Below the pieces are notes generated by a model. That model did not search any database. It was not told the origin of the DNA and saw only the letters and a program-made list of their open reading frames with translations. Shown in pieces: positions 1 to 14,529 of a stretch of DNA of 64,000 nucleotides. A program made the translations under genes and the position numbers. How positions within the stretch are numbered: the stretch's first letter is position 1; the number at the start of each line of letters is the position of its first letter. The stretch covers positions 7,690,001-7,754,000 of the forward strand of contig NC_079885.1 in the NCBI RefSeq assembly GCF_029227915.1. The letters run 5' to 3'. This stretch comes from Hydractinia symbiolongicarpus. Taxonomy: Eukaryota > Cnidaria > Hydrozoa > Anthoathecata > Hydractiniidae.

Positions 1-3000
1 ACAAAAATGCAGCATTTGGTGGACAATGGATAATAGATTGTGGCGTTATAAGACAATTTTAAAAATTATAGGCACAGAAATGCAGCATTTGGTTGACAAT
101 CAGACAAAAATTGCATGTTGCGGTATAATCTAATACTCCAAAATTTATGTAAACCAAAATGCAGCATTTGGTGGACACTAAGTGAAATAGTGTATTTTGA
201 CGGGATTTTTTGATATTTAAAACATTTGGTGGTCAATAAGTGAAATAATGCGCTTTTATTGCACAATATCAATTATTATAGGCTCAAAAATGGAGCATTT
301 GGTAGACAATCAGAGGAAAATTACATTTTCCGTACTATTTAATGACTTAAAATTTATATCAACAAAAATGCAGCATTTGGTGGACAATGGATGATACATT
401 GCGGCGTTATAAGACAATTTTAAAAATTATAGGCATAAAAATGCAGCATTTGGTGGACAATCAGAAAAAAGTTGCATGTTGCGGTATAATCTAACATTTC
501 AAAATTTATATAAACAAAAATGCAGAATTTGGTGGACACTAAGTGAAAAAAATGTGGTTTCATTACATAGAATCAAAAATTATAGGCACAAAATTAAAGC
601 ATTTGTTAGACAATCTGAGGAAAACTACATTTTGCCGCACTATCTAATAACATAAAATTAATATGAACAAAAATGCAGCATTTGGTGGACAATGGATAAT
701 AGATTGTGGCGTTATAAGACAATTTTAAAAATTATAGGCACAGAAATGCAGCATTTGGTTGACAATCAGACAAAAATTGCATGTTGCGGTATAATCTAAT
801 ACTCCAAAATTTATGTAAACCAAAATGCAGCATTTGGTGGACACTAAGTGAAATAGTGTATTTTGACGGGATTTTTTGATATTTAAAACATCTATATATA
901 CAAAAATTGAGCATTTGGTGGTCAATAAGTGAAATAATGCGCTTTTATTGCACAATATCAATTATTATAGGCTCACAAATGGAGCATTTGGTAGACAATC
1001 AGAGGAAAATTACATTTTCCGTACTATTTAATGACTTAAAATTTATATCAACAAAAATGCAGCATTTGGTGGACAATGGATGATACATTGAGGCGTTATA
1101 AGACAATTTTAAAAATTATAGGCATAAAAATGCAGCATTTGGTGGACAATCAGAAAAAAGTTGCATGTTGCGGTATAATCTAACATTTCAAAATTTATAT
1201 AAACAAAAATGCAGCATTTGGTGGACACTAAGTGAAAAAAATGTGGTTTCATTACATAGAATCAAAAATTATAGGCACAAAATTAAAGCATTTGTTAGAC
1301 AATCTGAGGAAAACTACATTTTGCCGCACTATCTAATAACATAAAATTAATATGAACAAAAATGCAGCATTTGGTGGACGATGGATAATAGATTGTGGCG
1401 TTATAAGACAATTTTAAAAATTATAGGCACAGAAATGCAGCATTTGGTTGACAATCAGACAAAAATTGCATGTTGCGGTATAATCTAATACTCCAAAATT
1501 TATGTGAACAAAAATGCAGCATTTAGTGGACACTAAGTGAAATAGTGTATTTTGACGGGATTTCTTGATATTTAAAACATCTATATATACAAAAATTGAG
1601 CATTTGGTGGGCAATAAGTGAAATAATGCGCTTTTATTGCACAATATCAAATATGATAGGCTCAAATATGAAGCAATTATAGGAAAATTACCCTTTGCGG
1701 TACTGTCTAATATTTTAAAATTTTTATGAACAAAAATGCAGTATTTGGTGGACAATTGCAACGTTATAACACAATTTTAAAAAATAAAGGCCCAAAAATG
1801 CAGCATTTGGTGGACAATCAGACAAAAATTGATTGTTTTGGTATAATCTAATACTCCAAAATTTATGTAAACAAAAATGCAGCATTTGGTGGACACTAGG
1901 TGAAATAGTGTATTTGGACGGGATTTTTTGATATTTAAAACATCTATATATACAAAAATTGAGCATTTGGTGGTCAATAAGTGAAATAATGTGCTTTTAT
2001 TGCACAATATCAAATATTATAGGCTCAAAAATGGAGCATTTGGTAGACAATCAGAGGAAAATTACATTTTCCGTACTATTTAATGAATTAAAATTTATAT
2101 CAACAAAAATGAAGCATTTGGTGGACAATGGATGATACATTGCGGCGTTATAAGACAATTTTAAAAATTATAGGCATAAAAATGCAGCATTTGGTGGACA
2201 ATCAGAAAAAAGTTGCATGTTGCGGTATAATCTAACATTTCAAAATTTATATAAACAAAAATGCAGCATTTGGTGGACACTAAGTGAAAAAAATGTGGTT
2301 TCATTACATAGAATCAAAAATTATAGGCACAAAATTAAAGCATTTGTTAGACAATCTGAGGAAAACTACATTTTGCCGCACTATCTAATAACATAAAATT
2401 AATATGAACAAAAATGCAGCATTTGGTGGACAATGGATAATAGATTGTGGCGTTATAAGACAATTTTAAAAATTATAGGCACAGAAATGCAGCATTTGGT
2501 TGACAATCAGACAAAAATTGCATGTTGCGGTATAATCTAATACTCCAAAATTTATGTAAACCAAAATGCAGCATTTGGTGGACACTAAGTGAAATAGTGT
2601 ATTTTGACGGGATTTTTTGATATTTAAAACATTTGGTGGTCAATAAGTGAAATAATGCGCTTTTATTGCACAATATCAATTATTATAGGCTCAAAAATGG
2701 AGCATTTGGTAGACAATCAGAGGAAAATTACATTTTCCGTACTATTTAATGACTTAAAATTTATATCAACAAAAATGCAGCATTTGGTGGACAATGGATG
2801 ATACATTGCGGCGTTATAAGACAATTTTAAAAATTATAGGCATAAAAATGCAGCATTTGGTGGACAATCAGAAAAAAGTTGCATGTTGCGGTATAATCTA
2901 ACATTTCAAAATTTATATAAACAAAAATGCAGAATTTGGTGGACACTAAGTGAAAAAAATGTGGTTTCATTACATAGAATCAAAAATTATAGGCACAAAA

Positions 3001-6000
3001 TTAAAGCATTTGTTAGACAATCTGAGGAAAACTACATTTTGCCGCACTATCTAATAACATAAAATTAATATGAACAAAAATGCAGCATTTGGTGGACAAT
3101 GGATAATAGATTGTGGCGTTATAAGACAATTTTAAAAATTATAGGCACAGAAATGCAGCATTTGGTTGACAATCAGACAAAAATTGCATGTTGCGGTATA
3201 ATCTAATACTCCAAAATTTATGTAAACCAAAATGCAGCATTTGGTGGACACTAAGTGAAATAGTGTATTTTGACGGGATTTTTTGATATTTAAAACATCT
3301 ATATATACAAAAATTGAGCATTTGGTGGTCAATAAGTGAAATAATGCGCTTTTATTGCACAATATCAATTATTATAGGCTCACAAATGGAGCATTTGGTA
3401 GACAATCAGAGGAAAATTACATTTTCCGTACTATTTAATGACTTAAAATTTATATCAACAAAAATGCAGCATTTGGTGGACAATGGATGATACATTGAGG
3501 CGTTATAAGACAATTTTAAAAATTATAGGCATAAAAATGCAGCATTTGGTGGACAATCAGAAAAAAGTTGCATGTTGCGGTATAATCTAACATTTCAAAA
3601 TTTATATAAACAAAAATGCAGCATTTGGTGGACACTAAGTGAAAAAAATGTGGTTTCATTACATAGAATCAAAAATTATAGGCACAAAATTAAAGCATTT
3701 GTTAGACAATCTGAGGAAAACTACATTTTGCCGCACTATCTAATAACATAAAATTAATATGAACAAAAATGCAGCATTTGGTGGACAATGGATAATAGAT
3801 TGTGGCGTTATAAGACAATTTTAAAAATTATAGGCACAGAAATGCAGCATTTGGTTGACAATCAGACAAAAATTGCATGTTGCGGTATAATCTAATACTC
3901 CAAAATTTATGTGAACAAAAATGCAGCATTTAGTGGACACTAAGTGAAATAGTGTATTTTGACGGGATTTCTTGATATTTAAAACATCTATATATACAAA
4001 AATTGAGCATTTGGTGGGCAATAAGTGAAATAATGCGCTTTTATTGCACAATATCAAATATGATAGGCTCAAATATGGAGCAATTATAGGAAAATTACCC
4101 TTTGCGGTACTATCTAATATTTTAAAATTTTTATGAACAAAAATGCAGTATTTGGTGGACAATTGCAACGTTATAACACAATTTTAAAAAATAAAGGCCC
4201 AAAAATGCAGCATTTGGTGGACAATCAGACAAAAATTGATTGTTTTGGTATAATCTAATACTCCAAAATTTATGTAAACAAAAATGCAGCATTTGGTGGA
4301 CACTAGGTGAAATAGTGTATTTGGACGGGATTTTTTGATATTTAAAACATTTATATATACAAAAATTGAGCATTTGGTGGTCAATAAGTGAAATAATGTG
4401 CTTTTATTGCACAATATCAAATATTATAGGCTCAAAAATGGAGCATTTGGTAGACAATCAGAGGAAAATTACATTTTCCGTACTATTTAATGACTTAAAA
4501 TTTATATCAACAAAAATGAAGCATTTGGTGGACAATGGATGATACATTGCGGCGTTATAAGACAATTTTAAAAATTAGAGGCATAAAAATGCAGCATTTG
4601 GTGGACAATCAGAAAAAAGTTGCATGTTGCGGTATAATCTAACATTTCAAAATTTATATAAACAAAAATGCAGCATTTGGTGGACACTAAGTGAAAAAAA
4701 TGTGGTTTCATTACATAGAATCAAAAATTATAGGCACAAAATTAAAGCATTTGTTAGACAATCTGAGGAAAACAACATTTTGCCGCACTATCTAATAACA
4801 TAAAATTAATATGAACAAAAATGCAGCATTTGGTGGACAATGGATAATAGATTGTGGCGTTATAAGACAATTTTAAAAATTATAGGCACAGAAATGCAGC
4901 ATTTGGTTGACAATCAGACAAAAATTGCATGTTGCGGTGTAATCTAATACTCCAAAATTTATGTGAACAAAAATGCAGCATTTAGTGGACACTAAGTGAA
5001 ATAGTGTATTTTGACGGGATTTTTTGATATTTAAAACATTTGGTGGTCAATAAGTGAAATAATGCGCTTTTATTGCACAATATCAATTATTATAGGCTCA
5101 AAAATGGAGCATTTGGTAGACAATCAGAGGAAAATTACATTTTCCGTACTATTTAATGACTTAAAATTTATATCAACAAAAATGCAGCATTTGGTGGACA
5201 ATGGATGATACATTGCGGCGTTATAAGACAATTTTAAAAATTATAGGCATAAAAATGCAGCATTTGGTGGACAATCAGAAAAATGTTGCATGTTGCGGTA
5301 TAATCTAACATTTCAAAATTTATATAAACAAAAATGCAGAATTTGGTGGACACTAAGTGAAAAAAATGTGGTTTCATTACATAGAATCAAAAATTATAGG
5401 CACAAAATTAAAGCATTTGTTAGACAATCTGAGGAAAACTACATTTTGCCGCACTATCTAATAACATAAAATTAATATGAACAAAAATGCAGCATTTGGT
5501 GGACAATGGATAATAGATTGTGGCGTTATAAGACAATTTTAAAAATTATAGGCACAGAAATGCAGCATTTGGTTGACAATCAGACAAAAATTGCATGTTG
5601 CGGTATAATCTAATACTCCAAAATTTATGTAAACCAAAATGCAGCATTTGGTGGACACTAAGTGAAATAGTGTATTTTGACGGGATTTTTTGATATTTAA
5701 AACATTTGGTGGTCAATAAGTGAAATAATGCGCTTTTATTGCACAATATCAAATATTATAGGCTCAAAAATGGAGCATTTGGTAGACAATCAGAGGAAAA
5801 TTACATTTTCCGTACTATTTAATGACTTAAAATTTATATCAACAAAAATGAAGCATTTGGTGGACAATGGATGATACATTGCGGCGTTATAAGACAATTT
5901 TAAAAATTATAGGCATAAAAATGCAGCATTTGGTGGACAATCATAAAAAAGTTGCATGTTGCGGTATAATCTAACATTTCAAAATTTATATAAACAAAAA

Positions 6001-9000
6001 TGCAGCATTTGGTGGACACTAAGTGAAAAAATCTGGTTTCATTACATAGAATCAAAAATTATAGGCACAAAATTAAAGCATTTGTTAGACAATCTGAGGA
6101 AAACTACATTTTGCCGTACTATCTAATAACATAAAATTAATATGAACAAAAATGCAGCATTTGGTGGACAATGGATGATAGATTGTGGCGTTATAAGGCA
6201 ATTTTAAAATTTATAAGCACAAAAATGCAACATTTGGTGGACAATCAAAAAAAAATTGCATGTTGCGGTATAATCTAATACTTCAAAATTATATATAAAC
6301 AAAAATGCAGCATTTGGTGGACAATGGATAATAGATTGTGGCGTTATAAGACAATTTTAAAAATTATAGGCACAGAAATGCAGCATTTGGTTGACAATCA
6401 GACAAAAATTGCATGTTGCGGTATAATCTAATACTCCAAAATTTATGTAAACCAAAATGCAGCATTTGGTGGACACTAAGTGAAATAGTGTATTTTGACG
6501 GGATTTTTTGATATTTAAAACATCTATATATACAAAAATTGAGCATTTGGTGGTCAATAAGTGAAATAATGCGCTTTTATTGCACAATATCAAATATGAT
6601 AGGCTCAAATATGGAGCAATTATAGGAAAATTACCCTTTGCGGTACTGTCTAATATTTTAAAATTTTTATGAACAAAAATGCAGTATTTGGTGGACAATT
6701 GCAACGTTATAACACAATTTTAAAAAATAAAGGCCCAAAAATGCAGCATTTGGTGGACAATCAGACAAAAATTGATTGTTTTGGTATAATCTAATACTCC
6801 AAAATTTATGTAAACAAAAATGCAGCATTTGGTGGACACTAGGTGAAATAGTGTATTTGGACGGGATTTTTTGATATTTAAAACATCTATATATACAAAA
6901 ATTGAGCATTTGGTGGTCAATAAGTGAAATAATGTGCTTTTATTGCACAATATCAAATATTATAGGCTCAAAAATGGAGCATTTGGTAGACAATCAGAGG
7001 AAAATTACATTTTCCGTACTATTTAATGACTTAAAATTTATATCAACAAAAATGAAGCATTTGGTGGACAATGGATGATACATTGCGGCGTTATAAGACA
7101 ATTTTAAAAATTATAGGCATAAAAATGCAGCATTTGGTGGACAATCATAAAAAAGTTGCATGTTGCGGTATAATCTAACATTTCAAAATTTATATAAACA
7201 AAAATGCAGCATTTGGTGGACACTAAGTGAAAAAATCTGGTTTCATTACATAGAATCAAAAATTATAGGCACAAAATTAAAGCATTTGTTAGACAATCTG
7301 AGGAAAACTACATTTTGCCGTACTATCTAATAACATAAAATTAATATGAACAAAAATGCAGCATTTGGTGGACAATGGATGATAGATTGTGGCGTTATAA
7401 GGCAATTTTAAAATTTATAAGCACAAAAATGCAACATTTGGTGGACAATCAAAAAAAAATTGCATGTTGCGGTATAATCTAATACTTCAAAATTATATAT
7501 AAACAAAAATGCAGCATTTGGTGGACAATGGATAATAGATTGTGGCGTTATAAGACAATTTTAAAAATTATAGGCACAGAAATGCAGCATTTGGTTGACA
7601 ATCAGACAAAAATTGCATGTTGCGGTATAATCTAATACTCCAAAATTTATGTAAACCAAAATGCAGCATTTGGTGGACACTAAGTGAAATAGTGTATTTT
7701 GACGGGATTTTTTGATATTTAAAACATCTATATATACAAAAATTGAGCATTTGGTGGTCAATAAGTGAAATAATGCGCTTTTATTGCACAATATCAAATA
7801 TGATAGGCTCAAATATGGAGCAATTATAGGAAAATTACCCTTTGCGGTACTGTCTAATATTTTAAAATTTTTATGAACAAAAATGCAGTATTTGGTGGAC
7901 AATTGCAACGTTATAACACAATTTTAAAAAATAAAGGCCCAAAAATGCAGCATTTGGTGGACAATCAGACAAAAATTGATTGTTTTGGTATAATCTAATA
8001 CTCCAAAATTTATGTAAACAAAAATGCAGCATTTGGTGGACACTAGGTGAAATAGTGTATTTGGACGGGATTTTTTGATATTTAAAACATCTATATATAC
8101 AAAAATTGAGCATTTGGTGGTCAATAAGTGAAATAATGTGCTTTTATTGCACAATATCAAATATTATAGGCTCAAAAATGGAGCATTTGGTAGACAATCA
8201 GAGGAAAATTACATTTTCCGTACTATTTAATGACTTAAAATTTATATCAACAAAAATGAAGCATTTGGTGGACAATGGATGATACATTGCGGCGTTATAA
8301 GACAATTTTAAAAATTATAGGCATAAAAATGCAGCATTTGGTGGACAATCAGAAAAAAGTTGCATGTTGCGGTATAATCTAACATTTCAAAATTTATATA
8401 AACAAAAATGCAGCATTTGGTGGACACTAAGTGAAAAAAATGTGGTTTCATTACATAGAATCAAAAATTATAGGCACAAAATTAAAGCATTTGTTAGACA
8501 ATCTGAGGAAAACTACATTTTGCCGCACTATCTAATAACATAAAATTAATATGAACAAAAATGCAGCATTTGGTGGACAATGGATAATAGATTGTGGCGT
8601 TATAAGACAATTTTAAAAATTATAGGCACAGAAATGCAGCATTTGGTTGACAATCAGACAAAAATTGCATGTTGCGGTATAATCTAATACTCCAAAATTT
8701 ATGTAAACCAAAATGCAGCATTTGGTGGACACTAAGTGAAATAGTGTATTTTGACGGGATTTTTTGATATTTAAAACATTTGGTGGTCAATAAGTGAAAT
8801 AATGCGCTTTTATTGCACAATATCAATTATTATAGGCTCAAAAATGGAGCATTTGGTAGACAATCAGAGGAAAATCACATTTTCCGTACTATTTAATGAC
8901 TTAAAATTTATATCAACAAAAATGCAGCATTTGGTGGACAATGGATGATACATTGCGGCGTTATAAGACAATTTTAAAAATTATAGGCATAAAAATGCAG

Positions 9001-12000
9001 CATTTGGTGGACAATCAGAAAAAAGTTGCATGTTGCGGTATAATCTAACATTTCAAAATTTATATAAACAAAAATGCAGAATTTGGTGGACACTAAGTGA
9101 AAAAAATGTGGTTTCATTACATAGAATCAAAAATTATAGGCACAAAATTAAAGCATTTGTTAGACAATCTGAGGAAAACTACATTTTGCCGCACTATCTA
9201 ATAACATAAAATTAATATGAACAAAAATGCAGCATTTGGTGGACAATGGATAATAGATTGTGGCGTTATAAGACAATTTTAAAAATTATAGGCACAGAAA
9301 TGCAGCATTTGGTTGACAATCAGACAAAAATTGCATGTTGCGGTATAATCTAATACTCCAAAATTTATGTGAACAAAAATGCAGCATTTAGTGGACACTA
9401 AGTGAAATAGTGTATTTTGACGGGATTTCTTGATATTTAAAACATCTATATATACAAAAATTGAGCATTTGGTGGGCAATAAGTGAAATAATGCGCTTTT
9501 ATTGCACAATATCAAATATGATAGGCTCAAATATGGAGCAATTATAGGAAAATTACCCTTTGCGGTACTGTCTAATATTTTAAAATTTTTATGAACAAAA
9601 ATGCAGTATTTGGTGGACAATTGCAACGTTATAACACAATTTTAAAAAATAAAGGCCCAAAAATGCAGCATTTGGTGGACAATCAGACAAAAATTGATTG
9701 TTTTGGTATAATCTAATACTCCAAAATTTATGTAAACAAAAATGCAGCATTTGGTGGACACTAGGTGAAATAGTGTATTTGGACGGGATTTTTTGATATT
9801 TAAAACATCTATATATACAAAAATTGAGCATTTGGTGGTCAATAAGTGAAATAATGTGCTTTTATTGCACAATATCAAATATTATAGGCTCAAAAATGGA
9901 GCATTTGGTAGACAATCCGAGGAAAATTACATTTTCCGTACTATTTAATGACTTAAAATTTATATCAACAAAAATGAAGCATTTGGTGGACAATGGATGA
10001 TACATTGCGGCGTTATAAGACAATTTTAAAAATTATAGGCATAAAAATGCAGCATTTGGTGGACAATCAGAAAAAGTTGCATGTTGCGGTATAATCTAAC
10101 ATTTCAAAATTTATATAAACAAAAATGCAGCATTTGGTGGACACTAAGTGAAAAAAATGTGGTTTCATTACATAGAATCAAAAATTATAGGCACAAAATT
10201 AAAGCATTTGTTAGACAATCTGAGGAAAACTACATTTTGCCGCACTATCTAATAACATAAAATTAATATGAACAAAAATGCAGCATTTGGTGGACAATGG
10301 ATAATAGATTGTGGCGTTATAAGACAATTTTAAAAATTATAGGCACAGAAATGCAGCATTTGGTTGACAATCAGACAAAAATTGCATGTTGCGGTATAAT
10401 CTAATACTCCAAAATTTATGTGAACAAAAATGCAGCATTTAGTGGACACTAAGTGAAATAGTGTATTTTGACGGGATTTCTTGATATTTAAAACATCTAT
10501 ATATACAAAAATTGAGCATTTGGTGGGCAATAAGTGAAATAATGCGCTTTTATTGCACAATATCAAATATGATAGGCTCAAATATGGAGCAATTATAGGA
10601 AAATTACCCTTTGCGGTACTATCTAATATTTTAAAATTTTTATGAACAAAAATGCAGTATTTGGTGGACAATTGCAACGTTATAACACAATTTTAAAAAA
10701 TAAAGGCCCAAAAATGCAGCATTTGGTGGACAATCAGACAAAAATTGATTGTTTTGGTATAATCTAATACTCCAAAATTTATGTAAACAAAAATGCAGCA
10801 TTTGGTGGACACTAGGTGAAATAGTGTATTTGGACGGGATTTTTTGATATTTAAAACATCTATATATACAAAAATTGAGCATTTGGTGGTCAATAAGTGA
10901 AATAATGTGCTTTTATTGCACAATATCAAATATTATAGGCTCAAAAATGGAGCATTTGGTAGACAATCAGAGGAAAATTACATTTTCCGTACTATTTAAT
11001 GACTTAAAATTTATATCAACAAAAATGAAGCATTTGGTGGACAATGGATGATACATTGCGGCGTTATAAGACAATTTTAAAAATTATAGGCATAAAAATG
11101 CAGCATTTGGTGGACAATCATAAAAAAGTTGCATGTTGCGGTATAATCTAACATTTCAAAATTTATATAAACAAAAATGCAGCATTTGGTGGACACTAAG
11201 TGAAAAAATCTGGTTTCATTACATAGAATCAAAAATTATAGGCACAAAATTAAAGCATTTGTTAGACAATCTGAGGAAAACTACATTTTGCCGTACTATC
11301 TAATAACATAAAATTAATATGAACAAAAATGCAGCATTTGGTGGACAATGGATGATAGATTGTGGCGTTATAAGGCAATTTTAAAATTTATAAGCACAAA
11401 AATGCAACATTTGGTGGACAATCAAAAAAAAATTGCATGTTGCGGTATAATCTAATACTTCAAAATTATATATAAACAAAAATGCAGCATTTGGTGGACA
11501 ATGGATAATAGATTGTGGCGTTATAAGACAATTTTAAAAATTATAGGCACAGAAATGCAGCATTTGGATGACAATCAGACAAAAATTGCATGTTGCGGTA
11601 TAATCTAATACTCCAAAATTTATGTGAACAAAAATGCAGCATTTAGTGGACACTAAGTGAATAGTGTATTTTGACGGGATTTTTTGATATTTAAAACATC
11701 TATATATACAAAAATTGAGCATTTGGTGGGCAAGAAGTGAAATAATGCGCTTTTATTGCACAATATCAAATATGATAGGCTCAAATATGGAGCATTTGGT
11801 AGACAATTGGAGGAAAATTACCCTTTGCGGTACTATCTAATATTTTAAAATTTTTATGAACAAAAATGCAGTATTTGGTGGACAATTGCAACGTTATAAC
11901 ACAATTTTAAAAAATAAAGGCCCAAAAATGCAGCATTTGGTGGATAATCAGATAAAAATTGCATGTTGCGGTATAAGCTAATACTACAAAATTTATATAA

Positions 12001-12740
12001 ACAAAAATGCAGCATTTGGTGGACACTAAGTGAAAAAATGTGGTTTTGTTACAGAATCAAAAATTATAGGCACAAAATTGAAGCATTTGGTAGACAATCT
12101 GAGAAAAATTACATTTTGCCATACTATCTAATAACTTAAAATCAATATGAACAAAAATGCAGCATTTGGTGGACAATTGCGGCGTTATAACACAATTTTG
12201 AAAACTATAGGCACAAAAATGCATTATTTGGTGGACAATCAGACGAAAATTGCATGTTGCGGTATAATCTAATACTTCAAAATTTATGTAAACAAAAATG
12301 CAGCATTTGGTGGACACTAAGTGAAATAGTGTATTTTGACGGGAATTTTTGATATTTAAAACATCTATATATACAAAAATTGAGCATTTGGTAGTCAATA
12401 AGTGAAATAATGCGCTTTTATTGCACAATATCAAATATTATAGGCTGAAAAATGGAGCATTTGGTAGACAATCAGAGGAAAATTACATTTTGCTGTACTA
12501 TCTAATAACTTAAAATTTATATCAACAAAAATGCAGCATTTGGTGGACACTAAGTGAAATAGTGTATTTTGACGGGATTTTTTGATATTTAAAACATCTA
12601 TATATACAAAAATTGAGCATTTGGTGGTCAATAAGTGAAATAATGCGCTTTTATTGCACAATATCAAATATTATAGGCTAAAAATGCAGCATTTGGTGGA
12701 CAATCAGACAAAAATTGCATGCTGCGGTATAATCTAATAC
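1..12740. repeat. Satellite array with higher-order repeat structure
   Basis: The whole stretch is built from modules of roughly 62-80 bp. Each carries a box close to ATGCAGCATTTGGTGGACA, separated by variable A+T-rich spacers (for example GGCGTTATAAGACAATTTT). By spacing there are on the order of 160-170 boxes (estimate). Blocks recur at fixed offsets: 66, 725, 1414 and 1724 recur at +2407; 6357, 6667 and 6720 recur at +1204; 9279, 9589 and 9642 recur at +1051; 2473, 5546 and 8620 are 3073-3074 apart. Copies within a block are nearly identical, while modules inside a block differ. This is the signature of unequal exchange in satellite DNA. The array is cut by the left window edge and ends near 12740. 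Minus-strand reading frames of 60-125 codons throughout are translations of the repeat and are not called as genes. Confidence 0.95.
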
Positions 12741-14520
12741 TTACAACTGTCATTGTTACGACTAAATTGAAAACGCGTGCAGTTCACCACAAGTTATAAC
12801 TTTTATTGGAAACCAAGCTATATTTAATTATCAATGACACTTAAAATTTTAATGCAACGCATTATCAATGTAACATATCTATGCATATGAAATATACTTA
12901 CAATAAGCAAAGAGTTAATCGTCCAACTTCAAAGTTTCGAATTATTTGATTAAGTAGCTATCCAGTTAGTGCCAAGTTTTACTTTGCAAAATTATCTGTT
13001 GAATCGGAAGGTTATGTTTAATATAAATAGAACTATTCGTTAGCCTGTGGAAGAACCCACGGGTGCGCCGGTCTGAGCCTGTGCTCAGATTTTCACCTAT
13101 CATGAGATTGCTGTTTTATGACCCTTTTATGTGACACAAACAGAATGCAACTATTATTATATAGCTTTACTTATGAATAAATAAAAGTTTACAATGAGTT
13201 TAAATTTGCATTTTCCTTATAAATAGAGCTAGTCTGCTTCGTGGTTTGCTCGCCTGTAACGGCGAATTTGCTTCTTCTTGACGGGGATTGCTGTTGTTGC
13301 AAGTAACGCGCATTGTTTAGTGAAACAAATTTGTGAACATTTTCTGGAAAACTAGTGGAGTCCTAAAATTTATCTTTGACTTACTGTTATTCACGTGGCA
13401 ACGTTTTCTTTGTCAATTAAAATTTGAGACATGTATTTTTTGGAAACTTCAAAGGAAAAAGAACATTTTCACTTTGGTTGTCACAGACAGATAAACATTT
13501 TTTTTACCTTTGTACTTTCTTTCGAATTTCAGCAATTTTGAGAAAACCTTCTCTTTTGTAAGTCCGAATTTTGGTCTAGTTCGGTATTTTCAGTCATAAC
13601 TTGGAAGAAAGAAAACAGACAAACGTTGTGTATTAATAAAATACCTTTTTGCATTAAATACACGCATTTCAAGTCATTAGAATATTGAATGTGTTATGTA
13701 AGAAACTTTCGCGGAAATGGAAATCAAAATAAGGCAACTGCAAATGTGTCCCCTGAGCGTATAGAGGACCTTCCATCTAGTGTGAATAATAAATTCATCA
13801 TGTGTTAGTTTGTGTTTGACCTCGTATCTCCGAAAGAAGTCAAAACATTTTATTAAAATATAAATTTTCTCATCACATGTCCACGCTTTTTTGAAAACGT
13901 TGCCTTTAAAATGGCGGAATTGCTAATGTAATGCAAGTTACTACTACGCAGACGGAAGATATGCCTAATAGGTGCAAAAGAAAAACACCTTCATCTTTTT
14001 CACTTTCTCGAATTAAAAAATCGGAGAAGAAATTATAACTATTTTTTTAGATCCACCAATATCAACAGTAGATGTTTAATAATAACAACAACGCGGTACG
14101 TAAGAGATACAAAATGAGTACTATTTTTGTGCAATAATTCTATATATTCTTATTCCTGGATTACATTTCAAGAGGAATTTCGTTTTAAAAATCATTGTAA
14201 AGGAATTCGTATCCTGGAATGTCCTCATTTCATGGCAAAATTTAGACTCGGGTTGTTTCAGTTTTAGAAGCAATATTTAAAGATTGAGGCTTTTTTTATT
14301 TTGGTTAATTTGACATCTGAGGCTCGTGTCTTTATAAAAAAGTGTGTATTCCGTGTAGTTTCTCATCATCGTAAATTCTTGTCATCGTATCAATTATTTT
14401 GCGTTATTCTCTCCTCTAGGCCTCGTGGTCTTTGAAAGAATAGCACTGGACACGAGAAGGCAATCACTACTTTAAGCCGCAATGTTGCTTCATCCCTGGA
14501 CCTACATCACATTTAAGTGT
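12741..14520. other. Intergenic DNA beside the satellite
   Basis: I see no coding frame with exon-like structure. The only recognisable item is the degraded Helitron 3' end at 13030-13066, listed separately. The rest is unique-looking A+T-rich sequence. Confidence 0.6.
13030..13066 (-). mobile_element. Degraded Helitron 3' terminus
   Basis: Read on the minus strand there is a short hairpin, CCCGTGG, loop, CCACAGG, followed by CTAACGAATAG and then TT. This aligns base for base with the cleaner Helitron end at 42070-42103, except that the terminal CTAG is here ATAG. Helitrons end in CTRR preceded by a short hairpin, so this looks like an old end whose terminal C has mutated. No partner 5' end was found. 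Confidence 0.5.
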
Positions 14521-14529
14521 TCAATTATG

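Noticed and set aside
66-12667. Many repeated minus-strand frames of 60-125 codons (STKCCIF-type peptides)
   Set aside because: They translate the satellite box and spacers, shift with each rearrangement, and have no start, splice or codon signal of their own.
1-12740. Satellite as a CRISPR array
   Set aside because: The spacing superficially resembles repeat-spacer units, but spacers recur between blocks, no cas genes exist, and the sequence is animal-like.
1-12740. Canonical CENP-B box in the satellite
   Set aside because: No TTCG...CGGG core is present; the conserved box is unrelated in sequence.
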